A stretch of DNA of 64,000 nt from Serinus canaria (Eukaryota > Chordata > Aves > Passeriformes > Fringillidae), in the NCBI RefSeq assembly GCF_022539315.1, contig NC_066343.1, positions 47,007,378-47,071,377 on the forward strand. The letters are read 5' to 3'. Of this stretch, positions 62,501 through 64,000 are shown piece by piece (within the stretch, counting starts at the first letter, position 1; each line of letters opens with the position of its first letter). Below the pieces are notes generated by a model that saw only the letters and a program-made list of their open reading frames with translations, was not told where the DNA came from and searched no databases. The position numbers were made by a program, and so were the translations under genes.

Positions 62501-63265
62501 GCATTCACATATGGGCCTTCATTCATTATTATCTATGGAATGTTTAAAATCTGTGGTGGAACCTGAACTGATAATCATAATATTGCCCTAGTTCAGTGAC
62601 CCTGTCATTTAATATTTCTTTTGGTCAATTTGTGATTTAAAACAAACAAAGCTAGTAAAATTAATAATTTGAACACACTGGTATATAATACAGAGGAAAG
62701 ATGGGGTCTTTTTTCCTCTGGACTTTTTTCTTGTTAGGACTATTTTATCACACACAAAGCAGTTTTTGAAAAGCAAGGTATTCCTCAATTGCAGGAATTA
62801 CTCTGAAAGAGCCAGTATGCTTTAAAATCCTTTATTTATAGAAATTGCATGAGATTGTATTTTAAATAAAACTGGAAATTTTTATATAAATGATTTGATA
62901 TTTGGTATATGAATAAACCCCAGGAAATTCAGGGATTAATTTGGCAGGTGGCCCTCATCTCATTAGTTTTTTCTTTAAAGACCTATACTACCTACTTGGT
63001 TACTTTTATTGAGCAGCTGTGAATGAGAATAAAATTTTATCATACATCACCTGTGTTCTTGAGGCATCTTTTGGTAATGCACTATTGCTGCTGTTTACTT
63101 AAAAATCTTTCACATGTTTAGAACAATACACCATCATTGATTAACAGCATCTTTGTAAAATAGGATCAGGAATGGTACATGTTCTTACATGGAGAAGTAG
63201 AAAAGGCAGTATGCAGTTGTACAGTGAAACAATTGCTGATCCACAGAGTCAGTTCTCCTGAGGCC
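59531..63265. other. Intronic stretch without recognised genes
   Basis: AT-rich intron starting with a T run at 59557-59575. I found no exon, element or RNA gene in it. Confidence 0.7.
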
Positions 63266-63420
63266 ATGGGTTTTAAAGCCGTGAGGGACTAGTGAGACTA
63301 CTTAGTCTGGCCTCATGTATAGTAGAGGTCATGGGATTTTCCTGAATTAGTTCCTACTTCATTATCTTATGCTTCTGAGTAAAAGTATCAGTTGGGTTTC
63401 GAATTTGCTGTCTTAAATGC
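63266..63420 (-). mobile_element. Ancient CR1-like 3' fragment (minus strand)
   Basis: 'gagactacttagtctggcct' is followed by 'catgtatagtagaggtcatg', 'ttttcctgaattagttcct' and 'aaaagtatcagttgggttt'. This parallels the complement of old CR1 3' ends of reptile type, which read 'gatcatctagtctgacctcc', 'gtataacacaggccat', 'aattcct' and 'aaaacatccaatcttg'. The copy is much more decayed than the other CR1s here, so it is probably an old insertion. Confidence 0.55.
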
Positions 63421-64000
63421 CTGGTGCTGTTCCTTGGGTCTATTCAGACTTCCTAGCTAAGACTTGGTCATGTATTTGCTTTCAGTCAGGATTTATTCAG
63501 CAGAAATTGAGTTTCCACAGGGATATATGTCCATCTCCTTAAGAGTTATGTGGAGACAATAGGTGAAGCCAGTACTGAGTTGTGAAAGAGTTGATGGAAT
63601 CTGAACTGGTCATGTTACAAGAAAATACTGTACCTACATTGCTCAGTAACAGGATCATCTCTTCTAATTCTTCAGCCACTACTTTCTAGAGCACAGTTTA
63701 CCTGTTCACCCACTATCAGCTTCTATGTGCCACTTGTGCTATCTATCAGTCCTTTTCTCTTCTAGAGATCCCCGTCTGGGAATTCAAGCCAGACATCTGA
63801 AAGAGCACAGACCAGCAAGAGACAAAGGCATCCCTCACAGGTTTTATGCACACTTGTTTCATGTGCAGCTGTATGTTGCCATTGTAATTAGCTCCTTCAC
63901 AGTGAAGGGGATCAATAAAGTATTTTTTTGAGTGATGGATGGACTGCATTTTATGTAAAGAAAATAAATATGCATAGTACTCTGGTTTGTGTAAAATAAA
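63421..64000. other. Intronic stretch without recognised genes
   Basis: Intron continuing to the window edge. Two overlapping frames on opposite strands (63725-63931 and 63949-63746) are about 67 codons each and look like chance. Confidence 0.65.

Larger units (their letters stand above)
15247..64000 (+). other. PTPRD: PTPRD intron after the Ig1 exons (5' part, runs off the window)
   Basis: From the donor GTAAGT at 15247 to the end of the window I find no further PTPRD exon. In particular, no frame reads like the Ig2 sequence that should follow the LREDQ linker. The intron is therefore at least 48.7 kb, consistent with the very large introns of this gene. It is AT-rich and broken up by CR1 and LTR fragments listed separately. 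This reading depends on the exon not having been missed, since short exons are easy to overlook by eye. Confidence 0.8.

Noticed and set aside
1..64000. CRISPR arrays, operons, tRNA or rRNA genes
   Set aside because: No regularly spaced direct repeats, no prokaryotic gene packing and no tRNA A/B box pair or rRNA sequence was recognised.

Overview
This window looks like bird genomic DNA and lies almost entirely inside the introns of one gene, PTPRD (receptor-type protein tyrosine phosphatase delta). The bird assignment rests on many CR1 LINE copies with avian-type 3' ends, LTR fragments resembling common avian ERV LTRs, no mammalian SINEs of the Alu/B1 kind, and long T/G-rich and CCAA-rich tracts of a sort common in songbirds. 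The species cannot be fixed by eye. PTPRD is Z-linked in the birds I know of, so a Z chromosome origin is likely but is not shown by the sequence.

Only two coding exons can be supported, both on the + strand: 10791-10936 (146 bp, entry phase 1, exit phase 0) and 15105-15246 (142 bp, entry phase 0, exit phase 1). Together they encode the first immunoglobulin domain of the mature ectodomain. They carry both disulphide cysteines, the core tryptophan and the lysine cluster that binds glycosaminoglycans in this receptor family. The signal-peptide exon should lie before base 1 and the Ig2 exon after base 64000. Neither was found inside the window.

Layout: 1-10790 is AT-rich intron with a possible old MIR-like SINE (about 1590-1760), T/G-rich tracts and a 45-base T run. 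10791-15246 holds the two exons and the 4.17 kb intron between them. 15247-64000 is at least 48.7 kb of one intron. Its repeats are CR1 (+) at 18.7-19.3 kb, CR1 (+) at 24.4-25.8 kb, a long CR1 (-) at 27.2-30.8 kb meeting an internally deleted CR1 (+) at 30.85-31.29 kb, an LTR-like segment (-) at 35.5-36.0 kb, CR1 (+) at 39.0-39.4 kb, a second head-to-head CR1 pair at 42.4-43.0 kb, a CR1 3' scrap at 50.1 kb, an LTR fragment (+) at 53.5 kb, CR1 (+) with a CTCTG array at 56.6-57.2 kb, an LTR (-) at 59.1-59.5 kb, and an old CR1-like scrap (-) at 63.3 kb. All the mobile elements appear to be dead.

I found no new protein-coding system, RNA gene family or CRISPR array. The most interesting unexplained signals are a triple alternating inverted repeat forming a near-perfect hairpin (20071-20128), an isolated CpG-dense patch in otherwise CpG-poor intron (about 52155-52350), and a tandemly duplicated splice-acceptor-like tract (48706-48766). 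Most open reading frames elsewhere are short, unconserved in appearance and best read as chance.
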